Assembly: GCF_010729665.1 (NCBI RefSeq)
Contig: NZ_AP022610.1
Location: 4,030,001-4,094,000 of the forward strand
DNA: 64,000 nucleotides
Source: Mycolicibacterium madagascariense
Lineage (GTDB): Bacteria > Actinomycetota > Actinomycetes > Mycobacteriales > Mycobacteriaceae
Direction of reading: 5' to 3'
Part shown: positions 19,864 through 27,532 of the stretch, in pieces
Layout of the letters: the number at the start of each line of letters is the position of its first letter
How positions within the stretch are numbered: the stretch's first letter is position 1
Position numbers and translations under genes: made by a program
The notes under the pieces: generated by a model
Database searches by the model: none
Seen by the model: the letters and a program-made list of their open reading frames with translations, nothing else
What the model was told of the DNA's origin: nothing

Positions 19864-20511
19864 GTGCGCGACGAACTGGTGTGGATCGACTGCGAGATGA
19901 CGGGGCTCGATCTCGAGTCGGACCGGCTGATCGAGATTGCCGTCCTGGTGACCGACGGGGAACTGAACCTGCTCGGCGACGGTCTCGACGTCGTGATCCA
20001 CGCGGACGACGCGGCGCTCGACGGCATGGTCGACGTGGTCGCCACGATGCACCGCAAATCGGGCCTGACCGAGGAGGTGCGGTCCTCCACCGTCGACGTG
20101 CCCACCGCAGAAGCGATGGTGCTCGACTACGTCAAAGGCCACGTCAAGCAGGCGAAGACCGCACCCCTGGCCGGTAACTCCATCGGCACCGACCGCGGCT
20201 TCATCGCACGCGACATGCCCGCGCTGGACGCCTTCCTGCACTACCGGATGATCGACGTCAGCTCGATCAAGGAACTGTGCCGTCGCTGGTATCCGCGCAT
20301 CTACTTCGGGCAACCCGAGAAGGGCCTCGCCCATCGCGCGCTGGCCGACATCCACGAGTCGATCCGCGAGCTGAAGTACTACCGCAGCACGGCGTTCGTG
20401 CCGCCGCCGGGCCCCTCGACCAGTGACATCGCCGCGGTGGCCGCCGAGTTGGGGCCGCCCGCGGACGCGGCGGGGCAGCCGGATTCGGCCGGGGGCCACG
20501 AGAGCGGCTAA
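19864..20511 (+). CDS. orn: oligoribonuclease Orn
   Basis: This 215-residue DEDDh 3'-5' exonuclease finishes RNA decay by hydrolysing di- and oligoribonucleotides, including the pGpG from c-di-GMP breakdown. The metal ligands are in [10 protein letters not shown] (residues 8-17), ExoII lies within [11 protein letters not shown], and the ExoIII His and Asp are in [10 protein letters not shown]. The C-terminal 30 residues ([12 protein letters not shown]) are a nonconserved tail. The GTG start places the catalytic Asp where family members have it. It is divergent from the DUF853 gene, and tRNA-His follows 27 bp downstream. Confidence 0.95.
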   Translation: MRDELVWIDCEMTGLDLESDRLIEIAVLVTDGELNLLGDGLDVVIHADDAALDGMVDVVATMHRKSGLTEEVRSSTVDVPTAEAMVLDYVKGHVKQAKTAPLAGNSIGTDRGFIARDMPALDAFLHYRMIDVSSIKELCRRWYPRIYFGQPEKGLAHRALADIHESIRELKYYRSTAFVPPPGPSTSDIAAVAAELGPPADAAGQPDSAGGHESG

Positions 20512-20537
20512 GATCGACGGGCTGCCTCGGCGGCAAT

Positions 20538-20611
20538 GGTGGCTGTAGTTCAGTTGGTAGAGCACCAGGTTGTGATCCTGGCTGTCGCGGGTTCGAGTCC
20601 CGTCAGCCACC
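20538..20611 (+). tRNA. tRNA-His (GTG)
   Basis: The acceptor stem GTGGCTG pairs perfectly with CAGCCAC, and the anticodon arm CAGGTTGTGATCCTG puts GTG in the loop. The T arm is GCGGGTTCGAGTCCCGT. A G at 20538 can pair with the C discriminator, the extra G-1:C73 pair that marks tRNA-His. The 3' CCA is not encoded. Confidence 0.97.
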
Positions 20612-20616
20612 CAGCA

Positions 20617-20648
20617 GGTGGGAGGGCCTCTCGGCCCTCCCACCTTTT
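20617..20648 (+). terminator. intrinsic terminator after tRNA-His
   Basis: The 12-bp perfect stem GGTGGGAGGGCC/GGCCCTCCCACC has a TCTC loop and is followed by TTTTGCTTT. It begins 5 bp after the tRNA-His acceptor stem. It is the clearest factor-independent terminator in the window. Confidence 0.9.
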
Positions 20649-20809
20649 GCTTTGGTAGACACCACCTGCGTTACGGACCGGGGGCCCACCCGGCCAGAAG
20701 TCCGGGCCTTCACGACGAGGGCCCCGACGTCGTCGACACCTAGAATCGGACTCTCGGAGTCGACGGCGTGGTCGACCGCACCATCGAGGGGAAGCGGTTG
20801 CGGGACGTG

Positions 20810-21979
20810 ATGGCTGAACATGTGTCGACCGACGAGCGAACCGACCAGAGTGGTGCTGCCGTACTGGTCAGCGGCGCCAGCTTCGCGGGCCTCGCCACCG
20901 CCTACTGGCTGAACGAACTGGGCTACCGGGTCACGGTGATCGAGACCGCCCGAGAGCTGCGCAGGGGCGGCACGCCCGTGGACGTCGAGGGCCAGACCAT
21001 CGACGTCCTCACCCGCATGGGCGTGATCGATGCCGTGCGCGCGAAGGCCCTGCCTCCACGCTCGCTGGAATTCAAGAACGACGACGACACCACCCTGGCC
21101 GTGATGTCGGCGCAACAGGGCGCGGACGAGCCACGCAACGAGCAGTACGAGATACACCGCGACGACCTGTTGGACATTCTGTTCGCCGCGATTCACGACG
21201 TCGTGGACATCAGATTCGGACTGTCGATCACGCACCTCGAGAATCGTCCCGACGCCGTCACGGTCACCTTCAGCGACGACCGCCGAGACACCTATGCGCT
21301 GGTCTTCGGCTGCGACGGCAATCGCTCCAACACCCGTCGGCTGGCGTTCGACGGCACCGCGCAGAACGTCGTCTACCCCCTGGGTGGCTACTTCTTCATC
21401 AAGGTGGCACCCACCACGGCGTTACTGCCGGCCAACGTCTCCCAGATCTACAGCGTCGCGGGACGGACGGCTCTGCTCAATGGCTACGACGACCAGACCG
21501 ACGTCGCGCTCGCCTTCCGCACCACGGCCGAGATCGACTACGACTACCGCGACCGAGCAGCACAACGCCGCATGATCCACGAGTCCTTCGACGGGCTTGG
21601 ATGGAAGGTGCCCGCGATGCTCGACATCCTCGACGCCGACGATGACTTCTACTTCGACATGCTCAACCAGGTCAGAATGCCGACGTGGTCGACGGGGCGG
21701 GTCGCGCTGGTGGGCGATGCCGGTTACTGCGTCTCACCGGTCGCCGGCATGGGCGGCTCCATGGCCATCATCGGCGCGGGCACGATGGCCGACGCGCTGC
21801 GCCGCAACGCAGGTGACCACGTCGCCGCGTTCGACGAATACGAGCGCACGCTGCGCCCCCTCGTCGACGACGTGCAGGAACGGGCAGCCACCCTGGGGAT
21901 GTCCATGATGTTCCCCTCCGACGACGACGAACTCGCCGAACGCAACCGCACGCTGAGCGAGGGAACGCTCAACCTCTAG
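20810..21979 (+). CDS. FAD-dependent monooxygenase (PHBH/TetX-like)
   Basis: This protein of about 389 residues is a class A flavoprotein monooxygenase. The dinucleotide-binding motif is a G-A-S-F-A-G variant (VLVSGASFAGLATAYWL) near the N-terminus, FGCDGNRSNTRRL is the middle DG motif, and VALVGDAGYCVSPVAGMGGS is the GD motif that closes over FAD. The start is ambiguous: GTG 20768 adds 14 residues with a closer ribosome site. It uses NAD(P)H and O2 to hydroxylate an unknown aromatic or polycyclic substrate; TetX-like antibiotic modification is one option. It stands alone between the two tRNA genes. Confidence 0.8.
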   Translation: MAEHVSTDERTDQSGAAVLVSGASFAGLATAYWLNELGYRVTVIETARELRRGGTPVDVEGQTIDVLTRMGVIDAVRAKALPPRSLEFKNDDDTTLAVMSAQQGADEPRNEQYEIHRDDLLDILFAAIHDVVDIRFGLSITHLENRPDAVTVTFSDDRRDTYALVFGCDGNRSNTRRLAFDGTAQNVVYPLGGYFFIKVAPTTALLPANVSQIYSVAGRTALLNGYDDQTDVALAFRTTAEIDYDYRDRAAQRRMIHESFDGLGWKVPAMLDILDADDDFYFDMLNQVRMPTWSTGRVALVGDAGYCVSPVAGMGGSMAIIGAGTMADALRRNAGDHVAAFDEYERTLRPLVDDVQERAATLGMSMMFPSDDDELAERNRTLSEGTLNL

Positions 21980-22084
21980 GACGCAGGTGAAACTGCTGCT
22001 TCGGGTGTCAGCGCTTTGCCGCCGGCAACCGTGCAGCAGGGCCGATTTCACCACGGGCCGCGCGGCTGTTATCGTCTCTCACGC

Positions 22085-22197
<113 letters not shown>

Positions 22198-22210
22198 ATA
22201 GCGACTGTTC

Positions 22211-22242
22211 GGGTACAGGGGAGTACCCAGAGGTGTGTACCC
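22211..22242. repeat. GTACCC boxes, left end of element 1
   Basis: GGGTAC (22211-22216) is inverted relative to GAGTACCC (22221-22228), and GTGTACCC (22235-22242) follows 14 bp after the latter. The same box recurs in direct orientation at the right end of the element. The spacing and position resemble arm-type integrase or recombination directionality factor sites. Confidence 0.6.
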
Positions 22243-22348
22243 AATCAGGTGGGTCGGTCATCTCCGGTCGAAGACCTACTGACTGTGAGCATGCGACCTA
22301 CTCGGACAAGTTGGAAAACTTGCACCCTAAGAGAGAGCACCGGGCGTG

Positions 22349-22930
22349 CTAGAAGCCGTAGAGCTGCCCCAGCCCTCGACCGAACTCCGCAACGGGCATT
22401 CGGTGGAGCCCGCCGGGTTCCACCGCGGCAGTGATGAAGCCCGATCCAACTGGCACTCTCTCGATCGCCGGATACAGACCGAGATACTCCTGCCCTTGCT
22501 GTCCAGGCACGTCGTCGTCGATCGGCATGATTGCTATTGGCCCACCCTTTGACCCGTCGAAGTAACCCAACTCCCATGGCATCCACTTCGACATAGGCGA
22601 TGACGTCGAGTTCGCGTATATCAGCGAAGTGCACTGCCCCATGCGCTCTCGGAGCAGGGAAGCTGTTTCTAAGGAAACTTCAGACCTGTTGAGCTGGCGG
22701 TCGACAATCCAGTCGATGTACACGCTGAGACCTTGCTTCTCAAAATGGTTGGCTATGCCAAGAATGAGTGGAGCATCTTTGAAGCTATGACTCAAAAAGA
22801 CGTCGAACCTCTCTCCAGGGAACACGCTCGCGGTTCTGGTGTTCAAGGCGTCTCTGGCGTTCGCATAGCCGAGCGACGCGGTCCTCTGTCGGCCAGCCAG
22901 TTCTAAGTCGCTTCTGCGGAAGTAGACCAC
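22349..22930 (-). CDS. TIR domain protein
   Basis: This 193-residue protein has a TIR fold from about residue 42: FDVFLSHSFKDAPLI, then YIDWIVDRQLNRSEVS, LRERMGQCTSLIYANS and SKWMPWELGYFDG. The Glu in W-E-L-G-Y-F aligns with the catalytic Glu of NAD-cleaving TIRs (inference). The C-terminus (AEFGRGLGQLYGF) is compact with no second domain. The GTG start is poorly supplied with a ribosome site and lies 36 bp after the ThsB-like gene. Bacterial TIRs of this kind act in anti-phage immunity by making NAD-derived signals or depleting NAD. It is the last gene of the operon. Confidence 0.85.
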   Translation of the reverse strand: MVYFRRSDLELAGRQRTASLGYANARDALNTRTASVFPGERFDVFLSHSFKDAPLILGIANHFEKQGLSVYIDWIVDRQLNRSEVSLETASLLRERMGQCTSLIYANSTSSPMSKWMPWELGYFDGSKGGPIAIMPIDDDVPGQQGQEYLGLYPAIERVPVGSGFITAAVEPGGLHRMPVAEFGRGLGQLYGF

Positions 22931-22966
22931 TCTTAACCTATTCTTTATTCGATATGTCGAACTGTC

Positions 22967-23404
22967 TTAGCGCGATGCATAGGCGCGATCGACCCAAGTC
23001 CCTAGATTCTGATAACCGTTGTCACGGACCCAGTCGTAGGTTGGAACCGTAGTAGGAAGCGGATTGACGCCCATCCGATCGGGCCTGCGATTAAAATCCA
23101 AGATATTGTGGATATATATCCCGAGCAATCCATTTCCACGCGCGAGACTCTCGCGAATCTCATAATTGACCCATTGCCTGTTAGAGGTCTCAGCGCCAAT
23201 TAAGACTGCCGTCACGGTTGTGCTGAGTACCGCCCTTGCAATCAGTCGTTCAATCGCCGCATCGCTAGGTTTAGTCGCCTCCCATAAAGACGCATCTATC
23301 CACTCGGGCGTGATGCTCGGCTTTGTCTGGGAACTGTTTCTCACCACGGATGCTCGCTGGACGTCGCGCTCGTAGTGGAAGCTAAAGAACGTTCGGTGAG
23401 CCAT
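22967..23404 (-). CDS. thsB: ThsB-like TIR protein (DUF1863)
   Basis: This 145-residue protein follows Bacillus cereus ThsB, the Thoeris sensor, along its length: FFSFHYERD at the N-terminus, VVRNS, DASLWEATK, VTAVLIGAETSNRQWVNYEI, GLLGIYIHN and a C-terminal YDWVRDNGYQNLG. The Glu in W-V-N-Y-E-I is the expected catalytic position. ThsB proteins sense phage and turn NAD into a cyclic ADP-ribose signal that activates the ThsA effector; no ThsA (SIR2/SLOG) gene is in the window. AAGGAG 9 nt upstream of the ATG supports the start. It is third in the operon, after the membrane protein gene (93-bp gap). Confidence 0.88.
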   Translation of the reverse strand: MAHRTFFSFHYERDVQRASVVRNSSQTKPSITPEWIDASLWEATKPSDAAIERLIARAVLSTTVTAVLIGAETSNRQWVNYEIRESLARGNGLLGIYIHNILDFNRRPDRMGVNPLPTTVPTYDWVRDNGYQNLGTWVDRAYASR

Positions 23405-23497
23405 TAAGCATTTCTCCTTGCCGTCGTGGGTTCAAACCGGCGCTGACGCGCTAGGGTCTTGTCCGCGATGAAGTGGCGCAACAGATTAGATTTTCGG

Positions 23498-24106
23498 CTA
23501 TCTCGTCGGCCCCTGTTCGGGGAGTGCCGTCGTGGTCGTGGGTGGCGGCACTGGCTGTGCGGTCGAAGGTGAAGGCACTGCCGAGGTCTCGGGCGTTGTG
23601 GGAGCCGGTGACGGATGTTCTGCAGGCGTCACCGTCACGGTTACCTTCACAGGTCGTTCTCTTGGAGCATCATTTTCCTTTTCATGGCACAACGAGTAGA
23701 CGAATAGCAGCGATCCGGGGACAATCAACGGGCCGTAAAAGTATTTGATCGACCATGACGCGTATGACTCATTTTTCGAAGCCTTCGAGAGACCTTTTGT
23801 CTCCATGGACAGCGGTTCTACAGTATTCGCCACTATTGCATCGTGCAAATCACGGAATGTTCGTTCGACGTTTAGATAATGCGCATCAATCACAGCAAAG
23901 GCGCATAATCCGACGATCCCAAGCAGGATAACTACCGCGTTGTCACGAATGACTGCCACACCGAATGCGGCGCCAGCCAAAGTTATCGACCAGCCTTTTG
24001 CCTGGGCGGATGAGCTCGCCATGCGACCTACGACCGAGGCGACCAGTTCGAGATGCTTTCGCCGATCCTCCCGCTCGCCAGGCTCGGTCAGGTCGTAGCC
24101 GGTCAT
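23498..24106 (-). CDS. three-helix membrane protein, candidate immune effector
   Basis: This 202-residue protein starts with a soluble stretch containing HLELVASVVGRMASSSAQAKGW, a pattern I associate with membrane proteins found next to TIR genes. Two adjacent helices follow (TLAGAAFGVAVI, VVILLGIVGLCAFAVI), then a cytoplasmic helix (VERTFRDLHDAI), a third helix (YGPLIVPGSLLFVYSLC) and a Pro/Thr-rich tail of about 50 residues. It is translationally coupled to the HIT gene by a 4-nt ATGA overlap. Its place between the HIT and TIR genes fits a membrane-disrupting effector in an abortive defence system, but no known effector family is firmly recognised. Confidence 0.75.
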   Translation of the reverse strand: MTGYDLTEPGEREDRRKHLELVASVVGRMASSSAQAKGWSITLAGAAFGVAVIRDNAVVILLGIVGLCAFAVIDAHYLNVERTFRDLHDAIVANTVEPLSMETKGLSKASKNESYASWSIKYFYGPLIVPGSLLFVYSLCHEKENDAPRERPVKVTVTVTPAEHPSPAPTTPETSAVPSPSTAQPVPPPTTTTALPEQGPTR

Positions 24107-24555
24107 CGTGCACCGGCCATAGTCGCGCGCAGTCTAGCCAGTGCACTGTCGAGCGACGCATCATCAATTGATGATCCCGATGGCCAGATAGGACCAATAT
24201 CGTCGCCGCTCCACCGAGGCACTACATGCACGTGTAGATGATCGACCGTTTGTGTTGCGGCCTCTCCGTTAGATTGGATTATGTTGAGTCCTTCGGGTTC
24301 AAACGCGCTCCTAACTGCTCCAGCGACTTCGCGGGTGACTGCCATCAATGCTGCAGCGTATTCATCGTCGACAGACCAAATGTCTGGTATGTGCTTGAGT
24401 GGCACTACGAGGGTGTGCCCTAGGGTCGCAGGCTCTTTCGGAAAGAATGCCGCGACAAGATCGGTTTTCACCACCATGCGGACGGCGCCATCGCCAGCGA
24501 GGATCGCGCAGAACGGGCAACGCGCAGACAATCTGTGAACCCCCGTTCGCCCCAT
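24103..24555 (-). CDS. HIT family nucleotide hydrolase
   Basis: This 150-residue HIT protein has the histidine triad in D-H-L-H-V-H-V-V-P-R-W, the zinc-type pair C-P-F-C near residue 13 and LGHTLVVPLKHIPDIW before the second helix. HIT enzymes cleave phosphoanhydride or phosphoramidate bonds of nucleotides such as Ap4A or AMP-lysine. As first gene of a TIR operon, it could remove or reshape a nucleotide signal; this is inference. The ATG at 24555 has no strong ribosome site, and a longer in-frame N-terminus is open but unconserved. Confidence 0.82.
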   Translation of the reverse strand: MGRTGVHRLSARCPFCAILAGDGAVRMVVKTDLVAAFFPKEPATLGHTLVVPLKHIPDIWSVDDEYAAALMAVTREVAGAVRSAFEPEGLNIIQSNGEAATQTVDHLHVHVVPRWSGDDIGPIWPSGSSIDDASLDSALARLRATMAGAR

Positions 24556-24876
24556 ATTTGGTACTGCGCACAAGCTACGCCAAGGGTCCGACAAACCTAG
24601 GCACGAACAGCACACCGCTGTGTCGTTAGCGATCCACGTCGGCCGTTCCGACGCACGGTGGACCGAACCTCGTCGCCGTCGAGGCTTGTCGTCTACTGCA
24701 CGTGATCGCGCGCGCTTGCGGACATGCGTGACGTCATCGAAAGGGGGCGTGTACCCAAAGCTGTGTACCCAAAGTGAGTACCTCACCGCAGTCCAGAGAG
24801 TGCTAGACAGTGGGCGGCTAGAGAACCGGCGCCGCCAGCCACCTGCGAACATCGCACCTCGGCAACGACAGCCGAA
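24556..24876. other. upstream region and right arm of element 1
   Basis: This 321-bp region has no gene I can support. It must hold the promoter of the four-gene operon. Its distal part carries the three GTACCC-type boxes at 24749-24783, and the remaining 90 bp before the att repeat are featureless. Confidence 0.5.
24749..24783. repeat. GTACCC boxes, right end of element 1
   Basis: GTGTACCC at 24749-24756 and again at 24763-24770, followed by GAGTACCT at 24776-24783, form three direct copies at 14- and 13-bp spacing. The first two are followed by AAAG. They mirror the boxes near the left end, about 90 bp before the att repeat. Confidence 0.62.
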
Positions 24877-24961
24877 TGACTCTTAATCAGCGGGTCCGGG
24901 GTTCGAAACCCTGACGGCGCACCACACAAAAACACTGCTCAGGCAGGGTTTTTGTCGTTTC
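24877..24961. repeat. att repeat copy 2 (junction between elements 1 and 2)
   Basis: This is an 85-bp near-copy of the tRNA-Lys 3' half and its terminator, with three differences from 22113-22197, all after the CCA. It lacks the tRNA 5' half, so it is not a gene. It is the right junction of element 1 and the left junction of element 2. Confidence 0.9.
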
Positions 24962-25100
24962 TCGGGCGTTTGCTGGCTGTGACAAATGTGACGCGTGATA
25001 CCCGAAGGTCTCCATATTGTCTCCACGCTGCGGGAACTACCCCGCCACAACAAACGCTCCTCAGCACCACGCGTCGTACCACTGTCTTATCGTTGATTAC

Positions 25101-26228
25101 ATGAGTGTGATTCGTACCGCCACCGTCGCCGCGGTCGAACAGGTCTTTATCGAGGAAATCCAGAACGGCGATTGGGTGGTCTCGACGCGGACCGGGGGTA
25201 ACGGCGATCCCTGCGTCTGGCAGGTGCACGCGAAAGGCTTCAAGTGGAGCCAAGCCGATGGCGGGCTGATTACCCTTCGGTCGAAAGCGGCGACCGGCGA
25301 AGAATCGGGCGTGGTATCCGCCCCGCCACGCACGCGGATACTGCGAGCGAGGCTGGCACCCGCACCGATCTACACCGAAGTTCCCGACGAACTGGTCGAA
25401 GATGAAAACACCTTTCGTCACAAGAAGTGCTACGCGAACACACGCGGGGGATGTTCGACCAAAATATCGGGCGAGCATTTTGTTTCCCAATGCCTGATCG
25501 ACCTGTATTCGTTCGATGACCCAGATGTAAAGATCAAACATGATTCCGGCTATGGGGTTCAAAGCTATGTAAGTGCGAAGCAGTTCAAAACGAATATTCT
25601 GTGCGAGAAGCACAACAATGATCTGCACATTGCGGACGACGCCGCGTTGCAATTTGCGACGTTCATTCGAGGGATTGCGTTGGAATACCGCAACGGCGCA
25701 GGCGAATGGGGAACCGACGACGAGATAACGGTCTCGGGCGAAGATTTTCAGAATTGGGTTCTAAAGCTTATTCTGAACCATGCAGTCGGCAAAGCTTTCA
25801 ACGGAACCAAAACGAAGTTCCCGCCAGAGGCGGTTGATTTGTTGTTGGGGCGCGCGATGTGGCCGCGTACGTGGGGCTTGTGCGTCGCCGGTGATCTGTC
25901 CCATGACGAACTCCGCTATCGGCCGTTCGAGCGAGTCGAAGACTCCACAACGGATTTCTGGTCTGTTTCGCCCCTACTGCATCGAGACGGATGGGTGGGC
26001 GGCGGAATCGTCAATCTGAACGGGATAGGTCTTGGCCTGACCGTGTTCAATCCAAGTCGCGACAATCCCGACGCTTTCGATAACAATCTGCGTAATCCGT
26101 TGCGCGGATCGATTCAGCGGCCGGGTTTCATGGCGTGGGAGTTGGACGGCGTCACCAAACGAATCAATTTTGAGTGGAACGACGTTTGGCAACACCGGAC
26201 GATCACCTACAAAATGAGCAGGGACTAG
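25101..26228 (+). CDS. HNH-type zinc/nuclease protein, unknown role
   Basis: This 375-residue protein has the pattern C-Y-A-N-T-R-G-G-C, then K-I-S-G-E-H-F-V-S, and I-L-C-E-K-H-N-N-D-L about 55 residues later. The paired cysteines with G-E-H and C-x2-H-N-x2-L are the frame of a large class of HNH endonucleases. The N-terminal 110 residues and C-terminal 200 residues (FQNWVLKLILNHAVGKA; GLTVFNPSRDNP) match nothing I know. ATG 25101 is chosen over an upstream Met because the intervening peptide is unlike the rest. As sole plus-strand cargo of the element, it may be a defence nuclease. Confidence 0.72.
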   Translation: MSVIRTATVAAVEQVFIEEIQNGDWVVSTRTGGNGDPCVWQVHAKGFKWSQADGGLITLRSKAATGEESGVVSAPPRTRILRARLAPAPIYTEVPDELVEDENTFRHKKCYANTRGGCSTKISGEHFVSQCLIDLYSFDDPDVKIKHDSGYGVQSYVSAKQFKTNILCEKHNNDLHIADDAALQFATFIRGIALEYRNGAGEWGTDDEITVSGEDFQNWVLKLILNHAVGKAFNGTKTKFPPEAVDLLLGRAMWPRTWGLCVAGDLSHDELRYRPFERVEDSTTDFWSVSPLLHRDGWVGGGIVNLNGIGLGLTVFNPSRDNPDAFDNNLRNPLRGSIQRPGFMAWELDGVTKRINFEWNDVWQHRTITYKMSRD

Positions 26229-26230
26229 AA

Positions 26231-26311
26231 GTGGCGCTTACAACAGATGACATTGTCCGCCAAGTTAGCTTTGGCCGGTCTGCGCTGGCGGGTCAGGATA
26301 GGCGCGGATGA
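26231..26311 (+). other. 26-codon ORF just after the HNH gene, possible remnant
   Basis: A GTG 2 bp after the HNH stop opens VALTTDDIVRQVSFGRSALA and ends at TGA after 26 codons, inside the end of the convergent gene. The close spacing looks like an operon partner cut short by a later event. Nothing recognisable remains, and it may be chance. Confidence 0.25.
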
Positions 26312-26852
26312 TAGGGCCGATAGCGTCGGACGCGGTCATCGTCGGTTGCGCCTTAAAAGTCGAACCATCGGGTGCGCGTAAAGCTACGGTGGCGGTGTCA
26401 CCGTCCAAGTGACATGACAGCGCCGTGAGCGGTTCACCGAGGTCCGGCCAAGCGGCGCGCGCCATCTGCAACGCCCGATGCTGCGCATCCTGGCCGTTGA
26501 GTGGTTGCGAATCGAAAGCTAGTCCGTGCATATTGCGGATGCGCAAGGCGATCGCTTTCAATCCGTCCCACGCCGCGCCGCCGATGATCCCGCCAGCTCC
26601 GGTGGCAGCGGCCCAAACAAGCAACTCCAGTCCCGCGCCCGCCGCGCCCCAACTGGTCGTGTGTAGCCGTTCCTCGCTGATAAACGACTGGTGAATCGGC
26701 TCACCGGCTGGGTTGGGCAAGTAGTGCAGGTGTTCGACCTCATAGCGCAACCGTCCGCGGTTTATCCCTACTCCCGCGTCGATGATCATCACGACTGTCG
26801 CGCGGGGCGTCGGATCGCTCTGATGGTCGACCATGCGGTAGACGATTCGCAC
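26265..26852 (-). CDS. hypothetical protein with a hydrophobic Gly/Ala centre
   Basis: This 195-residue protein is not recognised. The N-terminal half looks like a beta-rich globular part (TVVMIIDAGVGINRGRLRYEVEHL). The centre (about residues 70-105) is a Gly/Ala/Leu-rich stretch, GAGLELLVWAAATGAGGIIGG, that could insert in a membrane or form a glycine-zipper helix pair. The C-terminus (TALSCHLDGDTATVALRAPDG) reads as a small beta domain. It is convergent with the HNH gene. An ATG start preceded by AAGTGCG is weak. Confidence 0.6.
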   Translation of the reverse strand: MRIVYRMVDHQSDPTPRATVVMIIDAGVGINRGRLRYEVEHLHYLPNPAGEPIHQSFISEERLHTTSWGAAGAGLELLVWAAATGAGGIIGGAAWDGLKAIALRIRNMHGLAFDSQPLNGQDAQHRALQMARAAWPDLGEPLTALSCHLDGDTATVALRAPDGSTFKAQPTMTASDAIGPIIRAYPDPPAQTGQS

Positions 26853-27120
26853 TTAATCAACGAAAACACCGCCGACGTAATCGGTCATGGGGCCATCGTC
26901 GTAGTTCGGCACGACAAGCAGGCATGTCTCGCACCCCCACTGTGAGACAGCAAACCGTGGTCGGTCTCCTCAGGGTCCACGCGTGGGCGAGTTACAGGTA
27001 ACTGAGGCGGTTTCAAACAACGTTCAGACGAACCCAGACCGACTCAGAATAAGCCTCTATATGGGGCGATTCGGTCTAGCCCGTTCCATCGGCACAGGTC
27101 GCGGGTTAGCCGGGAACGTT
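26853..27120. other. right end of element 2, no gene seen
   Basis: This 268-bp stretch from the hypothetical gene start to att copy 3 holds the gene's promoter. I see no box repeats like those of element 1 and no convincing open frame. Confidence 0.45.
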
Positions 27121-27166
27121 CTCTTAATCAGCGGGTCCGGGGTTCGGAACCCTGACGGCGCACCAC
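27121..27166. repeat. att repeat copy 3 (right end of the island)
   Basis: This 46-bp match to the tRNA-Lys 3' half runs from CTCTTAATCAGCGGG to CACCAC with a single A-to-G difference in the T loop. Unlike copies 1 and 2, it is followed by an unrelated terminator. This suggests it is the original chromosomal tRNA end displaced by the insertions. Confidence 0.88.
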
Positions 27167-27168
27167 CG

Positions 27169-27197
27169 GAAATCGGGTCGGAGACGGCCCGATTTTC
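27169..27197 (+). terminator. terminator after att copy 3
   Basis: AAATCGGG (27170-27177) pairs with CCCGATTT (27188-27195) across a 10-nt loop, and the right arm ends in TTTTC. It was probably the native terminator of tRNA-Lys before insertion. Confidence 0.75.
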
Positions 27198-27532
27198 TGC
27201 GTCATGGGTCATTTCCGGGCCAATCGCCGAGGTGAGGGGTCCATGGACCAAGATCACCGTCAAGATCGTGGCCATGGATTGCGACTGCCGCTTGCGTAGA
27301 TTAACTCGTCGCTTGACACCTCTGGTCACAGCTGTGTGCTGAAATCGCACACTGTCGACTCATTCGTCGAGGCCGTCAATCCATTCCGGCCGATCTAGAA
27401 ACTCTCGACCAGCCAAAACAGGCGTGTATCGGTGGACGCGAGTAGGGGTCTAGGTGATACAGTACAGTTAGCTACAGCCATCGACGCGGATGATCCGCTC
27501 TGATACCTGAGAGAGGAACGAGGTCTTAGCTG
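27198..27532. other. intergenic region upstream of the small ORF
   Basis: No domain-bearing gene is seen in these 335 bp. Near the right end, GCGGATGATCCGC (27486-27498) is a 13-bp palindrome that could form a hairpin in a leader transcript. GATACAGTACAG about 25 bp before it is AT-rich and might contain a -10 element. GAGGAACGAGG precedes the small ORF. Confidence 0.4.

Larger units (their letters stand above)
24925..27164. mobile_element. tRNA-Lys integrated element 2 (HNH protein cargo)
   Basis: This 2.24-kb segment lies between att copies 2 and 3. It holds one plus-strand HNH-type gene, a tiny ORF after it, and a convergent minus-strand gene of unknown function. No integrase is visible, and the GTACCC boxes of element 1 are absent. 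Base composition is again lower in GC than the core genome, particularly around 25.4-25.8 kb. Confidence 0.75.

Noticed and set aside
22200..22348. An integrase or excisionase remnant next to tRNA-Lys
   Set aside because: No open frame with recombinase motifs (Arg-His-Arg-Tyr) is visible on either strand; only the GTACCC boxes are seen.
24877..24924. A second tRNA-Lys gene
   Set aside because: Only the 3' half from the anticodon stem is present; the 5' acceptor and D arm are missing, so it is an att repeat.
27121..27166. A third tRNA-Lys gene
   Set aside because: Same reason: the 5' half is absent and the T loop has a change.
27499..27532. A TPP-type riboswitch suggested by CTGAGAGA
   Set aside because: The rest of the conserved TPP aptamer is missing and the downstream ORF is not a thiamine gene.
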